64,000 bases of DNA. Source: Hsuehochloa calcarea. Its lineage: Eukaryota > Streptophyta > Magnoliopsida > Poales > Poaceae. The number at the start of each line of letters is the position of its first letter. The stretch's first letter is position 1. The position numbers were made by a program, and so were the translations under genes. Shown piece after piece: positions 11,703 to 24,405 of the stretch. The stretch spans positions 5,372,170-5,436,169 of the forward strand of contig CM070596.1 of the NCBI GenBank assembly GCA_036346395.1. Reading direction: 5' to 3'. The notes under the pieces are model-generated. The model searched no databases. It was not told the origin of the DNA and saw only the letters and a list, made by a program, of their open reading frames with translations.

Positions 11703-13743
11703 TGTTGGACCGAAAAGGCGACTAGAGGGGGTGAATAGGAGCACGCTCACTTTTTCAACCACGATTAGATTCAACACAAATTTCACTCCAATAGCTATAG
11801 AAGCTATGAAGATCGATATACCAAGACAAATGGAAGACTAGGATTGAATCCAATCAAAACCCCAAGCAAAACAACCAAAAACAACCAAACTTAATTTCCT
11901 AAGAGTAGGGCGGTCGACCTCTAATCGGGCGGTCGACCTCTCAAGGGGCGGTCCGACCTCTACTCTGGGCGGTCGACCTCTCAAGGGGCGGTCCGACCTC
12001 TAGCTAGGCGGTCGACCTCCGGTAGATGAACACGATGAAATCGGCCGAAAAGCGAAGTTGCAAATAGGTCTAACTTTTGATCTACAACTCCAAACTTCAT
12101 GAAACTTGGAACACACCTTCTCTAGGATGTCGGGAACCTATTCCAATCGAAGATCATGGAGATCCATGGAGAAGTTCGACATTTTCAGTTTGAGAGATGG
12201 ATGGTTCAAAACCGAGTCAAAAGCAACGTGACCCAAAAACTTGCTCGTGGGTGATTGATGATCAAGATGATCTTAGATGTGTTCCCACATGTCACGACAA
12301 GCTATATCATGTAAAGAAATCAATCAAAAACATGCGAATCAAAGAAAGACTCAAAATCACCAAATAGAGAAGAAGGGCAAAGAGACACATCTTTGATCAA
12401 AGCTTTCTTTGGATTGATTGATAGGGTTTGGGTTCTGACCACTCCATCAATGGAGGACAAAGCTCAATCCAAGAGCACAAGATCAAATCAAAACTCTCTA
12501 GAACCCTAACCTCCACTAATCCTCTCCTAAGCCAAAACTAGGGTTTCAACAATGATAAAAGAGTTGAAGGGTGCAGCCACCTCCTCCTCTATTTATAGTG
12601 GAGACTTAGACCTTCTAGAATATTAACTCAAATGGGCTCCGTTAAGGCCCAACACAAGCGGGTCACACACGCACGCATTTTAAAGCGCCGTCTACAACAC
12701 CTCTTAACCTAAACCGCTTCTCTTGCGCCGTCTTGCGCGTGGGTAGGTAAAGGTCACCAAGGTGATATTTGGTAAGATTACCAAAATACCCTTCTCGGTC
12801 CTTCTCCAGAAGACCGAGTCCATCTTCAAGCACTTCGCATGCTCGCCACGTGTAGGTTGATCAGCGGCTCTCTCCATGTCGGCAAGTCTCTCCCATCGGC
12901 TCCCACCGAAACCACCATGGCCCATCCGGCTCCACCGAAACCACCATGGCACTTGCACCGACTCGCGCCGCTTGATCAAACCGATCGACCGAATCGTCTG
13001 TTCGGTCATCCTTATCCATTCTCGCACCATACTTGATTTCATTGACCTCACCCGGCATCGTCGATCGTTATGGACCTAAGCTCTCCAAGCCTCGTCCGAT
13101 CATCCTCGCCGTTGACCGTCGTTGAACACCCAGCAACCTTGCACAACAATAGACAAGCAAATCGAAGCCGGAACAAGTTCTTCGCAACTTGACCCACGTT
13201 AGTCAAAACATGCATCATGCAACACATATGCATGAAACTCATGACTTTGACCTAACCAATGAGCAACGCCGCCACGAAGGGCGACATTCCAGTGACAGTC
13301 GGTCAGACCGCCCCTCAGGGCCGGTCTGACCGCCGGCCTTGCCGGTCGGACCGCCGGCCAAAGGCCGGTCCGACCGCCCGAAGGACTTAGCCAATTTTCA
13401 ACCCCGAAAATCCAAACCTCACCGGAAACTTTAAACCAATAGAACTTTTATGGAGACTCCAAAATTATGGGAGCAAGAACAATGGGATCCCCTCACTTGC
13501 CTACACCTCTATTTTGGCCCCACTGTTTGACCACTTTTGTCACGGCCGGTCCGGCCGGCGCACATGGCCGGTCCGGCCGATTTGGGACCGGTCGGACCGC
13601 CGTGCTATGGCGGTCGGACCGCCCGTAAGAAAATCGAGCAGTCTTTGAAACTTTGTCGAAAACCCGTGAAACGACAAACCGTTAACGCTATTGCCAATTG
13701 TCACATCATCCTAAGATCGGAGCATATCCCCATGATATCCACA
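11703..13743 (-). repeat. Element B 3' LTR (complete)
   Basis: Read on the minus strand it starts TGTGGATATCATGGGG and ends CCTTTTCGGTCCAACA, a TG..CA pair 2041 bp apart. It is about 300 bp longer than LTR A, partly through the GGTCGACC array at 11908-12020. TATTTATA at 12590-12597 is the TATA box in minus orientation. Further GGTCNGACC palindromes sit at 13300-13400 and 13545-13625. Confidence 0.9.
11908..12020. repeat. GGCGGTCGACCTCT tandem array in LTR B
   Basis: Six units of a degenerate 16-22-bp repeat, alternating GGCGGTCGACCTCT and GGGGCGGTCCGACCTCT with short spacers. The core GGTCGACC is palindromic. It is close to the CA end of the LTR in the element's own orientation (U5 side). 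A copy with slightly shortened spacers is at 21126-21233 in the other LTR. Confidence 0.85.
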
Positions 13744-15484
13744 ATCTCCCCTTGATGAACACATTGGCAATAATCCGAAAAATGTAATTTGGAGGTTTGA
13801 AAAGTAAAATACTTTCGCAGTACAAAGGCACAACTTGGTCCATAAGCAAGAAAAAGCAATGGAAATGACCAAGTCGGCATCGAATAGAATAGGCAAGTGA
13901 GATAAGGCAAAAGAAAGCATAAAAACTTTAATTTCGAGAAAAGTCAAAAATCTCACTTAAGGTCCATATGAAAAACAATTGTTCAATTGACCTTTGATCA
14001 TTGTGAGGAGTAATAAATGCAATTCAAGTTCGGAAGAGTCAATAAGACAATAAGAATGCAATTCAAAAACTCCCCTCACTATGATCCTCGGATTTGAGAA
14101 AATTTCAAATTCTCCAACTTTCTCCCTTTGTATAAACTTCTCTCCAACATTGAAATATCTTCTCCCCTTTGACAATGGAGTCATCAAGGAATCACGCCTT
14201 CCTCTCATCCGGAGATAGCAATTTGCGAGAATGAAGAAAGAAGCAAAAGAAGAAGTATGCATGAAGTGCAATGGGTGGCTTCATTTTTGTATTTTCAATT
14301 TTGATTACAAGAAGCTTTGGAGATTACCCAAAAGAACTAGCTAGCATTTCTAATATTGCACAAACAACATATCAAGCTGTGATTGCTAGCAAGATCATGG
14401 TAAGACATATATATCAAAGCTAAGCACCAAGGCTCAAAAGTAAAGCAATAGATTTGATCAATTTAAGCAACGCTTCAAATTGACAAGTTCATCAACGAGG
14501 ATCCTAAAGTGAAATTGGCCATGTCAAAATGTCAAAGTGAGATCAAAAATCTAACAAAGACCACATTTAAGAGTCAATCAAGTCCGTATTGAATCATTTT
14601 GCTCAATCTTTTGTAAACGCCCATTTGTCAATATTTTCTCATTTGCATTGAATATTGAAGTTGACTAATGATCTAACTTAGTGACAAGATCTGGACTAGG
14701 AGCCATCCACAAACTCATCCTAAGCTTGACCGAAGTTGATTAAAGGTATATCTTAGTAAAGAAGATCCGGACTAGGAGCCATCCACAACCTCTTTCTAAG
14801 CTTCTACAGGCGACAAATCTTGAGGTTCATGTCATTTTGACAAGCAATCCCCATGAGATCGTCGGTTCATCAAACTATCTCCAAGTTCATGTCATTTGAC
14901 AAGCAGTCTCGTAAGAATAGTTTGGCACAATTTAGGCATAAGACAATCTTGATTTTCATTTGTCACAAGAGCATTTTTAGAATCTCAAGAACACAAAAGC
15001 TCAAGTAAAGGTCAATTTTAGATCAAAGAGTTAACAAAGCAATTCTGACAGGGCCAATGTCACAAGAGGAGCACTAATTGCGCAACTCGCTAAAACATCC
15101 ACAAATTGCAATTTTTTAGTTTGAGTTGTTTTAAAGTTCTAGCTCATATAGCAAAGACTTAGCTACACATGGAAAAGCATGATAATTCTAGCAAGTCAAG
15201 GAACTAGACATGGCATTGAGCAAGAATTGAAATACTAAAGCTCCAAAGGGTAATAGGCAAAGCTTCATCAATTTTAAAAGATAAGCAGAAAATTTTATAT
15301 TACAATGCATCTTTTTGAATTTTTCAAACCACTTGAAGTATTTTACATATGAATGCAATATGATACAATGCGATGCAATAAAAAGCCTAAAAACCTAAAA
15401 AGTTCAAAAAGATCAACAAGTTCAGAAAAAGAACAATAAAAGATCAAAAGAACAAGGTAAGATCATAAAAGATCGAACTCCCCC
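13744..15484 (-). other. Element B 3' non-coding tail
   Basis: Between the RNase H stop and the 3' LTR. At the LTR edge (13744-13755) the minus strand reads AAGGGGAGAT, the polypurine tract. The rest parallels 34800-36506 of element A but has many small losses. In some Sireviruses an envelope-like frame occupies this place; I see no frame of more than about 100 residues that would qualify. Confidence 0.7.
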
Positions 15485-15781
15485 TCAAACCAACCCATAG
15501 GGATAAATTACCCCTAACTCGCTTCTTAAGGTGGCAAACCTAGTTGGGTCTAAAGGTTTGGTGAGGATATCAGCCAGTTGAGCCTCGGACTCCACGAAGT
15601 GTAGCACAATATCACCCTTCTCGACATGGTCTCTAAGGAAGTGATAGCGAATGTCTATGTGCTTGGTCCTAGAGTGTTGCACAGGGTTCTTAGCAATGTT
15701 AATAGCAGAAGTGTTATCACAGAAAAGAGGAACACTAGCAAAATTTAACCCGTAGTCCTTAAGAGTGGATACCATCCACAA
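15485..15781 (-). pseudogene. Element B RNase H, C-terminal part
   Basis: A 98-residue open frame with copia RNase H features: FCDNTSAINIAKNPV carries an acidic catalytic residue (CDN), then HSRTKHIDIRYHFLRDHVE and DILTKPLD. It ends at a natural stop after YPYGLV. The N-terminal RNase H portion is in another frame (15815 onward), so a frameshift near 15790 separates them. Confidence 0.85.
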
Positions 15782-15814
15782 AATCGACTACTGACAACTA
15801 GCGCGACTACATAC

Positions 15815-17050
15815 TCACCTCGTGAGAGATTGTGCAGCAGAGGACCGCTTCCTAGAAGACCAAGAAACAAGAGAAGTGCCTAGGAAGTGACAAGTGCCCG
15901 AGGTACTCTTCCTATCAAGCCGACGACCATAAAATCGTAATCGAAAACCCCGAATGGATAAAGAAGAAGAACAGAGTACCAAATGCCATCTTGGAGGGTA
16001 GAGTGTAAATACCGAATATGCGCTTAATCGCTTGGCGATGGGAAATTCTCGAGACGCTGAAACCTCGCGCAGAGGCGGTCGTGAAGTGGATGTCGGTCTT
16101 GATGCCGTCAGGTACAGGAGGGAGCCGATCATGCTGCGGTACTCGCGTTGATCCACGGCTTCTCCTTCCTCATCTGGATCCAAAGCAGTCGAAGTCGCCA
16201 TGGGAGTGGCGATCGGCTTGCAGTCACCCATGTCGAAGCGTTTGAGCAGATCCTTAGTATACTTCGTCTGATGGATGAAGATCCCTTCCTTACATTGCTT
16301 GATTTGAAGCCCCAGAAAGTAATTGAGCTCTCCCATCATGCTCATCTCAAATTCCCTGGACATAGTCTCAGAAAAGCTAGAAACAAGAGCATGAGAAGAA
16401 CCACCAAAGATAATATCATCAACGTAAATCTGAGCAAGTAAGAAATCATTGCCACGCCTAAGAATGAACAAGGTCTTATCTACCTTACCCATCTCAAAAT
16501 CATTCTTAAGCAAGAAGGTCTTAAGTCTATCATACGGGCTCTAGGGGCTTGTTTAAGACCATACAAGGCTTTGGATAGCTTGAAGACATGATGTGGGTTC
16601 TTGGGATTCTCAAAGCACAGGGGTTGCCTAACATAAACCTCCTCCTCTATAAAACCATTCGTAAAGGCACTCTTAACATCCATCGATATAATCTAAAGCC
16701 CTTAGAAGCGACAAATGCAAGTAGAATGCGAATAGCTTCTAGTCTAGCAACAGAGCAAATGTCTCATCAAAATCTAACCCCTCAACTTGGCTAAAACCCT
16801 GAGCTACCAACCTAGCCTTGTTTCTAATCACAGAACCATCCTCATTTTGTTTGTTTTTGAAGCACCAGCGGGTTCCTATAACATTATGACCACTAGGAGG
16901 TTCTACTAGGTTCCAAACCTTATTCCTCTCAAAATTCTCTAACTCCTCATGCATGGCATTGACCCAACTCGAATCGGATAAAGCATGTGATATATCGCGG
17001 GGTTCAAAAGAAGCTACAAAAGCGAGAATGAGAATAGAGGTTTGGATCAT
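15815..17050 (-). pseudogene. Element B reverse transcriptase, frameshifted
   Basis: Three consecutive minus-strand frames cover the domain. 17050-16739 has the copia RT start (WVNAMHEELENFERNKVW, RNKARLVAQGFSQ). 16683-16480 has MDVKSAF..GFIEEEVYVRQP and LSKALYGLKQAP. 16513-15815 has the catalytic QIYVDDIIFGG and the connection region (NYFLGLQIKQ, GSLLYLTASRP). The order and spacing match the family; the breaks are small frameshifts near 16739 and 16510. It keeps both aspartates of YVDD, unlike element A. Confidence 0.85.
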
Positions 17051-17209
17051 GATACCGAGCGAGTGACTCGTTCATGGATATTACCTATCATCCGATCCAT
17101 GGATCTTTGCTTTTGAATGTGAAGTGGCGCACCGAGAAGAAAGTACCTCTTCGACCTCCGCAGTCTCGCTGATGATGAAGATGGCAGTGCCTCAACCAAG
17201 GCGAAGTAG

Positions 17210-18270
17210 TCACGACGGGTTCTTGTGCGAGAATAGGAATGTCAACGGCGGTGGAAGAGTATCATCGAGTCCATCATCATCTTCCTCTACAAATATACTC
17301 TCTGTCACCTGTGTATCACCTGAAATATCTGATCTAGCTCCAGGGCTAGTCTCATCAAAAGTGACATTGCATGTCTCTGAACGAGTTAGTTTGACATTAA
17401 AAACTCGAAAACCCTTGAATGAGCGGGATAACCCGAAATAAACCATCAAAAGTTCTTGACTCAAATTTATCTAGGTTTCCTGTCTTGAGAATAAAACACT
17501 TAGATCCAAAGACTCGAAAGTGCGAGACAGAGGGTTTTCTACAGAAACGAAGCTCATAAGGAGTCTTGCCCAAAGACGGTCTCAAAAAGACACGATTTGC
17601 AATATGGCAAGCAGTAGAAATAGCTTCGGCCCAAAACCTCCTCGGAGTGCTATACTCATCTAGCATCGTCCTAGCCATCTCAACTAGAGTCCTGTTCTTC
17701 CTTTCCACAACGCCATTTTGTTGAGGGCGTGTGGGAGGAGAAGCGATGCTCAATTCCACGCCTCGGCACAAAGGAAGCAAATGATGCATTCTTGAACTCC
17801 GTGCCATTGTCACTGCGGATCGCTCTCAAGGCACTCGGAAGTTCAGAAGCCAAACGAAGAACAAGATCATGATAATGATCAAAAGCTTCATCCTTCGAAG
17901 AGAGAAAGAACACCCAAGTGTATCTAGAAAAATCATCGACTATGACAAGAATGTACCATTTTCCACCAACTGACCGAACCCTAGCGGGACCAACAGTATC
18001 CATATGAAGCAACTGTCCCGGTCCGTCAGTCATGACCATAGTCACTGATGGGTGTGGCGGCAACTTGCTTGCCATGCCTCTGTGGCGCACATACAACATC
18101 CTTGGCGGCTTTGAGTTTGGGCAAACCTCTCATGAGCTCAAGGTTGCTAACTCGCGTCGGATGATCAAAACCAATGTGTCCCAAACGCGGTGCCAAAGCC
18201 AAAACTCAAGAAGAAGATGAAATTAAGCACTTGAGAGAACCAAAGAAGAGATTGGAAAAATCGGCCCAAA
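17210..18270 (-). pseudogene. Element B integrase, frameshifted
   Basis: 18099-17680 carries LLHMDTVGPARVRSVGGKWY (first catalytic D) and IRSDNGTEFKN (second D). 17813-17397 carries RPQQNGVVERKNRTL (catalytic E) and the C-terminal region (FGSKCFILKTGN). The zinc-binding segment upstream (18100-18270) is badly degraded. At least two frameshifts are needed to read through. Confidence 0.85.
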
Positions 18271-18389
18271 GATCCTAGCAACTCTAGTAATCCCAAAACA
18301 AGCTCACCAATTGAATCAAGCACCCGACAAGCATTTTTCTTAAATCTAGTCTCATAGCCATCATCAAGAAGTTGAGAGACGAAAGCAAA

Positions 18390-18650
18390 TTAAACCTTAG
18401 CTTGTCCACAAGGCGGCGTCCTTGAGGATGAACTTGTCGTTCACCACGATCGATCCGTTCCTTCAATCCGCCCTTGCCTATCATCTCCAAGGTGATGAAT
18501 TCATCACCGTCGACCGCGTGAAGGAGGTGAACCATCTTGAGTCTCCGGTCATGTGGCGTGAAGCAGTAGTCGACGAACCACGTGTCCTTCCTCTTTCGCG
18601 GTAATCACGAAAATCAAGGCACGGAAGAACAATGTGTCTCAACATGGGGT
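18390..18650 (-). pseudogene. Element B protease remnant
   Basis: The minus strand encodes WFVDYCFTPHMTGDSRWF, which aligns with WFVDSGCSRHMTGDSRW of element A. The aspartic-protease triad DSG reads DYC here, so the active site is lost. Confidence 0.7.
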
Positions 18651-18849
18651 TAGTTAAACAAGACTTGGGAACCCGATCTTGAGACACATGTCTGAGTAGT
18701 ATGCAAAGCGAAGTGCTATCCTTGATTAAGTTTGAAGTTACATTATGAGCAATGGTTACTTTAACATAAGAGTTATCTGTCTAGGAACATGATGATGAGC
18801 ATGTGACACAAATCCTAAACCAAGTTTCCTCTTTTCTACATTACCATGT

Positions 18850-20909
18850 CTCATAAAAGCTCTAGGTTGATTGAGTGAAATTCTAGCAAAATTTTTCTTA
18901 TCATTTTTAACCTCATGTGAGAACTCAACCAAATGTCCATTCTTCTTGCAATAGGTGCAATGGTACTTGATACCCTTGGGAGAAGCACCCTTTGACTTAA
19001 CAGAAGTTTGGGCAAACCCGCAGATTTAAAAGTAGTTTTTGCGAGGTTGGGTTTTAAATTCAACTAACCCATTTTCCAAGACTTGAGTTACTTGGGGCTT
19101 AGAATTATCTTGGACGAGTTGTATCCTAATCCTTGCTTCTTATAAGGAGTCTTAGATTTGTCGAATCATGTTTAATTGTTTCTTACCTTTAGAAAATTTT
19201 CTAAGGTATCCTTAAGATAAGCATTTTCTTTTCAAGATTAACACATGACTCACAAGTTTTGCCTTTAATAGCTCTAGCATATTTTTCCTTATATAAAGCA
19301 ATTTCAAGTTTAAGAGCGGGACATGAAGCACATGTAGAAGACTCAATCTTGTTCTTAAGCTTGGCATATTTAGCTCTAACGCTTCTAAGATATCTTTAAC
19401 TTCATGTTAGCGTTCAATGCAAAAAGAGCAAAGGCTAGGATCAACGACACCAGAGCAACCAACTTGTGGAATCTAAGCATTTTTCACAAGGAGCAGATTT
19501 AACCTCAACTAACTCGGTCCTAGCATTTTCAAGTTGTTGCAAAGCAATATCATGAGCGATTGCGGTTTAGCAAATTCGAGTGTAGAGCATGGCGGGAAGA
19601 ACATTCATCGATTCAAGAGTCTTAGTATTTGCAAGTTCTAAAGTCAAATTATCTACTTGAGACTCTAAGTCCTTGTTCCTAGCCATGATATACTCTAACG
19701 CCTTATCTGGCTCATGAGTTGCTCAAAGATAGTTTCGCATCTATCGGAAAGGACATCATAGGAGAGAGGTACCTCATCGTCGTCGGCGTCGTGAGTCGGC
19801 CATGAAGCAACGCCGGTGAAGTCCTTGGCCTTCCCTTCTTCTTGTCTTGAGGATCTCCTCCTCCTTGTCATCCTCGCTCCGAGTCCACATCGCTAAGGAT
19901 TGTTCCCAAAAGCGGCAAGAACCCGGTGAGTGCCTTTGTGAGCTTAGCGAGATCAAATCTTGATTTGTTCCATTGAGGCTTCTTCAAGTGGCTTTCCTTC
20001 CTTGTGGTTGCTCTTTCCTTTCAACTTGGGGCGGTTTGCGGATGTGGTCGCTCACCACACTCATAGCAAGTCACGGACCTCCTCTCTTTTGTTTCTCATA
20101 TTGTTATAGGCCCGTGTGGCTTTTCTCGACTATGAGGGCTAACTCGGCCTCGGGAAGACTCTCAAACTCCTCTTCATGGATTGCGATAAACCGAAGGCGA
20201 AAATCCGAAGAAGACTCGAAGACCCATCGAAGCTCTCTTGGCGGGTGCGCTACCAAGGCCATATTTTCCTTCTTGGGATGATCAATCCTCTTGATCTCAT
20301 GAGTCTTAAGCTTGCTATAGAGCAGCTCCAAAGTCGGATCGAGAGAGGTTGGCGTTCTCCTCAATGGCGGTAGCCTTTATCTCCCACTCCTTGGTGTTGA
20401 TTGCGGCCAAGAGGTGGGTGGCATTTCGCATCGAGAATATTCAATTCCAACGACCTTCATCGATTAATTACTTTGTTGAAGCGGTGAAAATGTCATCGAT
20501 GCTCTCTCAGACGCATCTCGAATTTGTTATATTCACGCTTATAGATCGTATCAGCGTACTTTCTTGATTTGGGGCGAACCCTCATGGTAGGTTTCGAGGT
20601 GTTCCAAATCTCGTGCGCGATCTCAAGATTGCAAATTCGATCATACTCACATCTACCAAGCCCACCATACAAGAGGTTCTTTGCCTTATTGTTGTTAGCC
20701 AGAGAGGGTCATTGAAGCGGCGTAACAACCGGGAAGAACAAGCGGGGCTCGAACAACCTCCCATATAGCTTGTCCTTCGCTCTCAAGGAAGACTCGCATG
20801 CGATTCTTCCAATAGGCATAGTCGTGCCCATCGAAGATATGCGGCTTGGTGGAGTACTTATCCATCGCCAAGTTCGGTGGACCGGTTAAGATCAAGATTG
20901 AACTAACAG
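18850..20909 (-). pseudogene. Element B gag remnant
   Basis: Starts at an ATG near 20865 (MDKYSTKPHIFDGHDYAYW, then KNRMRVFLESEGQ), the typical Gag start of this copia lineage. It continues through LELLYSKLKTHEIKR and HEEEFESLPEAELAL (20350-20110), then a damaged zinc knuckle (CYECGERPH, last Cys lost) at about 20050, then a charged coiled-coil extension in broken frames to about 18850. Many small deletions relative to element A interrupt it. Confidence 0.8.
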
Positions 20910-20921
20910 GGCTCGATACCA
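20910..20921 (-). other. Element B primer-binding site
   Basis: On the minus strand TGGTATCGAGCC lies two bases inside the 5' LTR. This is close to the initiator-Met tRNA complement used by plant copia elements (TGGTATCAGAGC). Confidence 0.75.
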
Positions 20922-20923
20922 CT

Positions 20924-22135
20924 TGTTGGACCGAAAAGGCGACTAGAGGGGGTGAATAGGAGCACGCTCACTTTTTCAACCACGATTAGATTCAACACAA
21001 ATTTCACTCCAATAGCTATAGAAGCTATGAAGATCGATATACCGATCAAATGGAAGACTAGGATTGAATCAATCAAAACCCAAGCAAAACAACCAAAAAC
21101 AACGAAACTTAATTTCCTAAGAGTAGGCGGTCGACCTCTAATCGGCGGTCGACCTCTCAAGGGGCGGTCCGACCTCTACTCGGCGGTCGACCTCTCAAGG
21201 GGCGGTCCGACCTCTAGCTAGGCGGATCGACCTCCACCGATGAACAATAAAATCGGCCAAAAAGCGAAGTTGCAAATAGGTCTAACTTTTGATCTACAAC
21301 TCCAAACTTCATGAAACTTGGAACACACCTTCTCTAGGATGTCGGGAACCTATTCAATCGAAGATCATGGAGATCCATGGAGAAGTTACGACATTTTCAG
21401 TTTGAGAGATGGATGGTTCAAAACCGAGTCAAAAGCAGCGTGACCCAAAAACTTGCTCGTGGGTGATTGATGATCAAGATGATCTTAGATGTGTTCCCAC
21501 ATGTCACACAAGCTATATCATGTAAAGAAATCAATCAAAAATATGCGAATCAAAGAAAGACTCAAAATCACCAAATAGAGAGAAGAAGGGCAAAGAGACA
21601 CATCTTTGATCAAAGCTTTCTTTGGATTGATTGATAGGGTTTGGGTTCTGACCACTCCATCAATGGAGGACAAAGCTCAATCCAAGAGCACAAGATCAAA
21701 TCAAAACTCTCTAGAACCTAACCTCCACTAATCCTCTCCCTAAGCCAAAACTAGGGTTTCAATAATGATAAAAGAGTTGAAGGGGTGCAGCCACCTCCTC
21801 CTCTATTTATAGTGGAGACTTAGACCTTCTAGAATATTAACTCAAATGGGCTCCGTTAAGGCCCAACACAAGCGGGTCACCTGCATACGCATTTTAAAGC
21901 GCCGTCTACAACACCTCTTAACCTAAACCGCTTCTCTTGCGCCGTCTTGCGCCGTGGGTAGGTAAAAGGTCACCAAGGTGATATTTGGTAAGATTACCAA
22001 AATACCCCTTCTCGGTCCTTCTCCGAAGACCGAGTCCATCTTCGCGAAGCACTTCGCATGCTCGCCACGTGTAGGTTGATCAACGGCTCTCTCCATGTCG
22101 GCAAGTCTCTCCCATCCGCTCCCAGAAACCACCAT
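20924..22135 (-). repeat. Element B 5' LTR, proximal part
   Basis: Nearly identical to 11703-12919, with many 1-4-base losses. TATA box in minus orientation at 21804-21811. The match ends inside ACCACCATGG at about 22135, where the sequence switches to a copy of 1895 onward. The distal end of this LTR reappears at 29676-29738. Confidence 0.85.
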
Positions 22136-23569
22136 GGGCTAATCGACCATTGCCTTGATACGACCACCACCGATGGCGGTCATCTTGCAAGGCTCAGAAA
22201 CAAGTAGAGTAAATCGCTCCTTTTAGCTCAACCTCCTCGTAAACCCATCTACTCGCCAAAACCGATCGATCTTATCGACGTGCCTAAGCGGTCCATCCAT
22301 ATGAACCGATCTAGGTTACGCACCAAAGTGATCATAGTCGATCGTCCTCGCGATGATCGCTTCCTTGTAGTCGATCATTACGGTAACCTAAGCTCACCAA
22401 GCCTCGTCCGATCATCCTCGCGCAATAGCAACCGCAGAGCCCTCTATGGTATCCACATGTGCGGGAAGGAATAACCGGTGGCGGTGTGCTAGCACCAAGT
22501 CGCACGGAAGGCTCTCTCAAGAAGATGGCGGCTATGGTTCGGGGCAACTCACGCCAATCTTGTCGTGTGTCTCCTCTGCTACCCGTGTCTCCCCATAGCC
22601 TTAAGCATCTCCTTATATAGTGCCCGTAATGCATCCTATCCGAACACGCTTGATCAAATCAGATCCGCATCGGGTTTGTTCCAACCCGTTAAGTGTGTGA
22701 CCGTATAGGTTCATGTGTAATCGGTTGTGACTCGAAAACTCCTTTCCATGATCTACGCCCGTGTCTTTATCCCTAACGACCAACTCGTATCTCTATACAA
22801 CTAGTTGATTCGGTCTCAACGATTCAGAACTCCTTACGACTGTGTTTTGACCACACAAGAATCATGTTCGACCACTAAGATCTCCATACGACTAGTCCTC
22901 GTATTCTCCCTTTGCCTCACGATATCTAGTTGAATTCCTGTGAGATATCATGTCATTAACTGATATTCAATACTTTCTCGATCAAGTGTTGGATAACATC
23001 ACGTGGTCGAACTCTTCACCACTAGTGGTATGACCATGTACTTTCTTTATCCGACCATATCAATAGTCTAGAGATATCTCTGAAAATCTTATATCAGACC
23101 AGTCACATTCCTTCGCATGTTTCATAGCATACTTGAAAGCTACCTTTATAACAAGTCGTTTGGCAACCCAAAGTGTACTCTTACCATGTAGGAAACCATG
23201 TTGATATGAGGTCGCACAACAATAGACAAGCAAATCGAAGTCTCAAGGTGGGAACAAGTTCTTCCAACTTGACATGTGTTCATATTATTAATTCGTTAGT
23301 CAAAACATGCATCATGCAACATGTGTTGGTCGATAGGATCACCAGGTGTTCACCAAAGTGACATACGACTAGGGATACATTTAGAACGACATCATCATTA
23401 GTCAAAAGAGCTTCATGCAGTCACATACTCGTTAATCTTTGTAATTGATGATCACCAACAAGTGCATCTCAAGGAACGGTCATGGCGATTATATGCGCAG
23501 GCGAGGATGAATAGTGAGATTTGGTCCTTCCGACCCGACCATATGCCAAGCCCAAACTCATGACTTTGA

Positions 23570-24405
23570 GTCGTGGAGGAAGCGGTCAAATTCTAGGCCT
23601 TGTTTGTGCGGCGTACATTCACGATCGTCAAGTCTTACCCAAGATGCTATGACGTGAAGTGCGATATAGAGGATGTCCTTGGCGAGTGCACATTTTAGCC
23701 TAAGTGGGACACCTACTAGAAATGTTCTATAGTAGTCCCTAACACATGTGTCGTCATTTGAGTCGGTCTGGTCCGACAAGAACCTACCATCAGGTTTCAT
23801 CGCGAACATCATGTACGGTGAGATCATGGATAATCTAATTTTGAGCCATGATCCATCATTCGGGCAATTGAAGTAATGTTCCATTACACAATCAGTTATA
23901 CCAAGGTGTGGAGGGTAAAATAGAAGGCATTGGAATCAAGGTTGGTGTATGTTCGAGGACTCCTACCACAACCTCCTAACCAACTGAGCAACGAGTCATA
24001 CAAGATACGACTCATGTCGACATTCAAGATTCAGTGCATCCGAAGTGGGGCAATAAGAGGGTACTAAAGCGAGCATTCTTCGCCTTTGATCCATGCATCA
24101 ATGCATTCCGGCATCACCGTCCAATCTTATGCCTGGATGGCACATTCCTGACCAGAAAGTATAAGGGCCAGATACTGACTGCAATAGCGACGGACGGGAA
24201 CAATCAAGTTCTTCCCGTGACATTCACATTCGTTAAGCGAAGAGAAGAGACAATCGGTTGTGGTTCCTGAGGAATCGAGGATTTACATTATCTGACGGCC
24301 GTCCTAACGTGTGCATCATACATGATCGACATGCGGGCCTGCTGAGTTCAATAACTCAGCTACGACAAGGAGAGAACAGACCACTTCTATGGCGCGAGAA
24401 CCCAA
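23570..24405 (+). pseudogene. MULE transposase fragment, second copy
   Basis: Copy of 4365-5205. The N-terminal zone (23570-23900) keeps the stops of the first copy. 24034-24240 is base-for-base the same as 4834-5040 apart from about one change. After that the reading frame is shifted by small changes near 24237-24290, so the second catalytic stretch (RPNVCIIHDRHAG) is in another frame. Shared stops show common ancestry rather than two active elements. Confidence 0.8.

Larger units (their letters stand above)
11703..22135 (-). mobile_element. Element B: Sirevirus-like Ty1/copia nested in LTR A
   Basis: Lies in the opposite orientation inside the 5' LTR of element A. Left (3') LTR 11703-13743, internal region 13744-20923, PBS 20910-20921, right (5') LTR 20924-22135 with its far end at about 29676-29738. 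The TSD is GGATT (11698-11702) against TGATT (29739-29743), four of five matching. Joining the DNA on either side restores the sequence seen in the intact 3' LTR of A near 38110, which supports a true insertion. The internal proteins are close relatives of A's but full of frameshifts; the RT catalytic YVDD is kept. B is younger than A because it interrupts it. Confidence 0.85.

Noticed and set aside
11908..12020. Regular short repeats with spacers, superficially CRISPR-like
   Set aside because: Repeat units of 14-17 bp with 2-6-bp spacers inside a plant LTR, repeated in the partner LTR; not a CRISPR array.
13537..13755. 72-residue plus-strand frame in LTR B
   Set aside because: Produced by the GGTCNGACC palindromes; LTR sequence.
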